Source: Xanthostigma xanthostigma | Lineage: Eukaryota; Arthropoda; Insecta; Raphidioptera; Raphidiidae | DNA length: 64,000 nt | Assembly: GCA_963575645.1 (NCBI GenBank) | Contig: OY754464.1 | Location: 47,296,192 to 47,360,191 of the forward strand | Direction: 5' to 3' | In this document: one piece after another, positions 60,130-64,000 of the stretch | How the letters are laid out: the number at the start of each line of letters is the position of its first letter | Position numbering within the stretch: position 1 is the stretch's first letter | Made by a program: the position numbers and the translations under genes | Notes under the pieces: model-generated | Told to the model about the DNA's origin: nothing | Database searches by the model: none | Seen by the model: only the letters and a program-made list of their open reading frames with translations

Positions 60130-60375
60130 AACCAGCTTGAGCGTAGCGGTGGACCGATATCTTTCGCATGAAACAATATGGCGTCAGCTACTGGGTAACG
60201 CACACACACGTTCATGACTTTCATGTGTATAGTGTATGTGAAGTTAAACAAGTATGGCGAAAACAGGTGGAAAGAACCAAAGTTTCCCAGGTAGTGATAA
60301 CAGCGCCATCTCGCGTGCGTAGAAAACGGTCTATCTCAAAGCATAGGAAGCTAGGTCTCCTAGTTACATACTTCG
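60130..60375 (-). repeat. Dispersed repeat M, copy 2 (inverted relative to copy 1)
   Basis: The reverse complement matches 47821-48062 block by block, including ATGGCGTCAGCTACTGGGTA and AGGAAGCTAGGTCTCCTAGT. It carries an extra segment with GCGCCATCTCGCGTGCG not present in copy 1. Confidence 0.6.
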
Positions 60376-60403
60376 TGGTTCATACATTAACTGTACATAT
60401 ATG

Positions 60404-60899
60404 CTAGGAAAGTATCTTTGACATGCGATCTTTGCGCCATCTCGTGTTTGATTGTTTAAAATATGGTTCACTCAAAACTTACAAACACGTGGAAACCAGC
60501 TTTATTCTTAACAATAAAAAAAATATTCACGCACAATGTCAGTAAAAATTTCAATTTTTTTAATCTTATATTTGTTAACAAAATAACAATAAATTATGAT
60601 ATTTTTCATGTATTTAATAATGATTACAGACGTATTATAAAATTTAATTACCTACCCTCTCTAATTCATAAGAAAATTCAGGAAAACGGTGGAATTGTAA
60701 TTCTGGATTTTTGGATGGTGTATGTTTACAATCGACAACACAGCACTTTCGATTTGATAGCTTTTTACCCATTTTATTCAACAATTAATCCTTATTAAAA
60801 TGCATGTACAACGACACTAAGGTTTTGGCTGAACCATAATGTAAAAAAAAGAAAACACGAGAGGGCGCAAAGATCGCGTGTCAAAAGATACTTTCCTAG
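60404..60899. mobile_element. MITE with CTAGGAAAGTATCTTT termini
   Basis: The ends CTAGGAAAGTATCTTTGACA and the complement of CTAGGAAAGTATCTTTTGAC form an inverted repeat of about 45 bp that includes GATCTTTGCGCC. The flanks are TATAT-like. It is 496 bp with an AT-rich interior. Confidence 0.75.
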
Positions 60900-60995
60900 T
60901 ATATATAAATTAGAAAATATGTAAAGTTTCTTATTAAAGGGCTTTTCAACGTTTTGTAGATGACGCGATCACAGTATAGAATATTTATTTTATAG

Positions 60996-61332
60996 TAATA
61001 TTATATGGGTGCCTATATTTATGGTGGCAGACATTTCCTCCAGTTGTAACACCCCGGCAGACACAATAAAAAGTCCGCTGTATGAGTGCGATGATATTAT
61101 GCAAGCATATGAGTGCGAGTGAGAGCGTTTAAGAGAGAAAAATTCCATGGAAACAAATAAACAGCCTAAACATGAAGCTGTCAAAAAAAGCCTTTGGATG
61201 CTCTCACTCTCACTCATATGTTTTACACAATAATATCATCGCGCTCATATAGCGAACCTTTTATTGTGTCTGCTGGGATGTTACAACCGGAGGAAATGTC
61301 TGCCATCATAAATATGGGCTTATAATATTACT
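60996..61332. repeat. Palindromic MITE
   Basis: Arms of about 140 bp contain GGTGGCAGACATTTCCTCC and complement, GATGATATTAT and complement, and CATATGAGTG/CACTCATATG. The centre is near 61160. It is non-coding and begins about 100 bp after the previous element. Confidence 0.7.
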
Positions 61333-61573
61333 TTAAATAACATATAAAAATTTCATGTTTGTTAAAATATGTGTTGTCATCCGGCTACTGGCTCTTAAAG
61401 TGGGTAACCAGAATGATCAATCTGTTTTTTTGTTTTTTTAATTTTTTGTGTACCAAGAGGAATTGTTTAAAAATCGGACAGTGTTGCTGTGGTAATATAA
61501 GTATCACATTGTTCGCCTTTTTATTACATTTGACAGTTCTTGGTTTATTTCTCATACCTTTTTGGATTTAAAG

Positions 61574-63858
61574 ATGGAACCACTCGATACAAGGCCCAAA
61601 AATGGACATTGGCAGTGGGATACATGTTTTAACCAATTAAATTTTATAAGGTACACTTTTTGTTTAAAAAGTAGGTACATTTGTAACATTTAAATATCTA
61701 AGAGTGATCTCTTAACGCCTAGTCGTGAGAACAGGAAAAAAAAGAAACAATTAGTGCACGACTCAATAATCTTTGACCAAAGATTGCACTTTTATTAAAA
61801 TAATCAACTCTGCTGCAGTCGAAGGTCCATATGCTTAGTGCTGGCCAACATCCGAAATATCCATGGGCGTACCCAGCTTTTGGCTAGGGAGGGGGGGGTG
61901 GCAAATCAGAAATTTCTTAAGTCGGGTCCCCCCTCTTGTTTGGGCCTACACACATCACGAAGACACCTACACGAAACATTAGGTGTATGTAGTGTGCAGG
62001 GGAAACGCCCGCGGGAGTTTCTGTTTTATAGGTAGTCAAATAAATAAACATAAATATTAAATATGCATTTATTTAATTTAAATTAGACATTTATTTTAAA
62101 AGTAATTTTCGAGGATCTTCAGCAAAACGGTTTATGACGCCTCCCAAAAGCCAGGGGGGCAGCTGCCCCCCTCTGCTCTTCCCTGGGTACGCCCATGGAA
62201 ATATTGTTATGTGTCTTTTTACTTTACTTTGGTATTATTGAAAAGTACATTACAACAAAAAATATCCTTGTCGGATTTTGACACAAAATAAAATGTGAAT
62301 TGCTAAAAATAAATAATAAGAAAAAATTCGCAGGTTTGTGGACAAAAGTTATATTTATAAATGTACGACGTTTCGTCTATAAATTTAGACTTTTTCAAGT
62401 ACTTGAAAAAGTCTAAATTTATAGACGAAACGTCGTACATTTATAAATATAACTTTTGTCCACAAACCTGCGAATTTTTTCTTATTAATTATTATTGATG
62501 GACACGATATCTAATATAGGTATGCTAAAAATAAACTGTTAAATTGTTTTACTTTTTTTTTTGTTTATACAAATCCATCAGCTTCGACTAAATGTAGAAA
62601 AAATTTGGATTCGGCTTCTAGTAATAATGCATAATTTGGTTAAATATTGCTCAAAAGATGCTGTTTAACAATTAATTATTGGCATATGGAGTGCCAAGGC
62701 ACTTGGGTCCATGATGATACCGTTAAGCCAGAACATAATTAATGAATTAGTTTATTTATTGACAGCAATATAGAACAAATGTCAACCAAAGTCATGGCTC
62801 AAAATTCAGGGTCTTCAACTGTACAAAAAAGCAAAGCTGCTGAAGGAATGCATTCGAAACTTAACATAAAATTTAAAGATACAGTCGATGCTCTAGAACA
62901 GGTAAAAAAAATAATTTTTTGACTGGTCCAAAAATATCACAACAAAAGAAAATGTTACGTTTGTTGTAAAAACTGTATTAGTAAGTTGTGTAGTGGTTAG
63001 TGTGATAGCCTCCGTATCACACTATTGTGATTTCCACCCGATCCCTCTCTAGTTACACCTGTCTATGTGACTCTTTTGGGATCGTCTATTATTTTCGTAG
63101 GTCATCTTTCTTCTGTCATTCATCTTCCATGTCTGTACCGAATAAACTGGTTTTGGAGTAACATTTATGTCGGCTTTTTTAATTTTATATTTTTGAAATA
63201 ATATTAGGCTGTACCTACTATTAAGAAATAATATTTTATGTAGGTTCGATTTAGAAGACATTGTCAAAGAAAATGTTCCCCGAATGAACCAGAAGTAATT
63301 ACATTGCAAGATATAAAAGATGTTGCTTTGTATCTTGGGCCCATTCATCATTTGAATACTGAATTTATCAACTTTTTTCATATTCCTACAATGGACAGGT
63401 TTCTTCGCTCTCTTATTTTATATTTTCAATTTTATATTCAGGTAATTTTAACGACCTTAACATATTCTTACGGGTACTTGCATGCAATTTTTTTATAGCA
63501 TTTTATTTTGAAAAACGCTAAACTAAGTATACCTACTTAAATCGTTAAAGCACAAAATTTATTTAAACAGAAAACATGCGATGTCAAAAAATGTGTAATT
63601 TCACAAATAATATTGCGTGTGATATATCTATGCGAGGCTTAAAGAAATTTTTATTAGAAATCGGAATGAAGTGCTTTAGGCCTTAGGGTGTTATTTAGTT
63701 TAAAATTTACTGCTCTATTAATTTAGCACAAAGTAATCATGGCAAGTACCCTATTAGGTAAACATATATTGTGCACTTGGTTCGATTTTAATTTGATAAG
63801 TAAAATACAACTATTAACAGTCGAAGGAAATCAGTGTCCGGAACCGAATCTGGTTCAG
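61574..63858 (+). CDS. 5' part of an unrecognised multi-exon gene (continues past window)
   Basis: Four in-phase exons: 61574-61650, 62766-62901, 63244-63441 and 63727-63858, 181 codons so far with an open end at a GTATGT donor. Start ATG at 61574 gives MEPLDTRPKNGHWQWDTCFN. Later segments include QMSTKVMAQNSGSS, an acidic/charged helical part LNIKFKDTVDALEQVRFRRH, then ITLQDIKDVALYLGPIHHL, FFHIPTMDRFLRSLILYFQF and STLLGKHILCTWFDFNLI. No domain, signal peptide or catalytic motif is recognisable. Support comes from four consecutive GT-AG pairs that keep frame and from coding-like composition. The first intron contains two inverted-repeat elements. The product appears helical and soluble; I do not assign a function. 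Confidence 0.7.
61861..62198. mobile_element. MITE with CCATGGGCGTACCCAG termini
   Basis: The ends CCATGGGCGTACCCAG and CTGGGTACGCCCATGG are a perfect 16-bp inverted repeat. AAATAT is duplicated on each side (61855-61860 and 62199-62204). Inside are G-run and C-run blocks (GGAGGGGGGGGTGGC; CAGCTGCCCCCCTC). It is 338 bp and non-coding. Confidence 0.85.
62308..62494. repeat. Near-perfect short palindrome
   Basis: The sequence is symmetrical around 62400 (TTTTTCAAGTACTTGAAAAA). Arms of about 93 bp contain CGACGTTTCGTCTATAAATT and complement with almost no mismatch, so the structure is recent or maintained. It lies in the first intron of the unrecognised gene. Confidence 0.8.
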
Positions 63859-64000
63859 GTATGTCTTTCTGAAGAAAGAGAACTTCTCCATGCAGTGTGA
63901 CCAGATTAAATTTTACAAAAAAAACCGAAGCACATTAAAAAAATACTGAAATATACCAACTTGCACAGGGAAAATATACCAATAAAAATACTGACTTTCA

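Larger units (their letters stand above)
59795..61573. other. Intergenic region between ARV1 and the unrecognised gene
   Basis: It contains the short recurrent motif AGCGTCTATAATCT (59910), dispersed repeat M copy 2 (60130-60375), an inverted-repeat element (60404-60899) and a palindrome (60996-61332). The 111-codon ORF at 60463 lies inside the element at 60404-60899 and has no recognisable domain. Confidence 0.55.

Noticed and set aside
60463-60798. 111-codon ORF
   Set aside because: It lies inside a MITE (60404-60899), is low in complexity and has no recognisable motif or splice partner.
62985-63075. Possible tRNA-derived SINE head (GTAGTGGTTAGTGTGATAGC)
   Set aside because: It resembles a polymerase III A box, but the expected B box is not convincing and no cloverleaf could be drawn by eye.

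Overview
This is a 64 kb piece of an AT-rich, intron-rich animal nuclear chromosome, most likely from an insect. The evidence is GT-AG introns of 65 bp to 5.6 kb, six recognisable conserved metazoan genes (the V-ATPase e subunit and PUF60 look most insect-like), and many non-autonomous DNA transposons. I cannot name the species. There is no prokaryotic operon, phage, CRISPR array or defence island.

Layout. (1) 1-15933, minus: PUF60/half pint, seven coding exons, running off the left edge. (2) 16244-27182, plus: HPS1, a BLOC-3 subunit, seven coding exons. It starts head-to-head with PUF60 (310 bp between start codons) and has one U12-type intron. (3) 27183-36095: transposon remnants, palindromes and a broken mariner-like element. 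(4) 36096-38933, minus: an Abraxas/Abro1-type MPN-minus scaffold, two exons. (5) 38934-42040: a long palindrome with a second element nested in it. (6) 42041-48222, plus: V-ATPase e subunit, four exons, the last with only five sense codons, 5 kb downstream. (7) 48223-50662: an element with an internal 156-bp tandem repeat. (8) 50663-57279, minus: SEPSECS, nine exons. (9) 57485-59794, plus: ARV1, five exons, head-to-head with SEPSECS (205 bp apart). (10) 59795-61573: more inverted-repeat elements. (11) 61574 to beyond 63858, plus: the 5' part of an unrecognised multi-exon gene.

The genes are unrelated housekeeping genes (splicing, Rab32/38 GEF, deubiquitinase scaffold, proton pump, selenocysteine synthesis, ER sterol homeostasis). 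They share a chromosome segment and, in two cases, a short divergent promoter; nothing suggests a joint pathway.

The most striking non-genic signal is the density of long inverted-repeat elements. Many still show target-site duplications, and nesting order can be read directly (1540-4322, 43250-45315, 31870-33697, 39236-40878, 25457-26695). The other unusual items are the U12 intron of HPS1 with an ambiguous 3' end, and a 37-bp satellite in an HPS1 intron that is open in all three frames of one strand. I found no convincing evidence of a new biological system.
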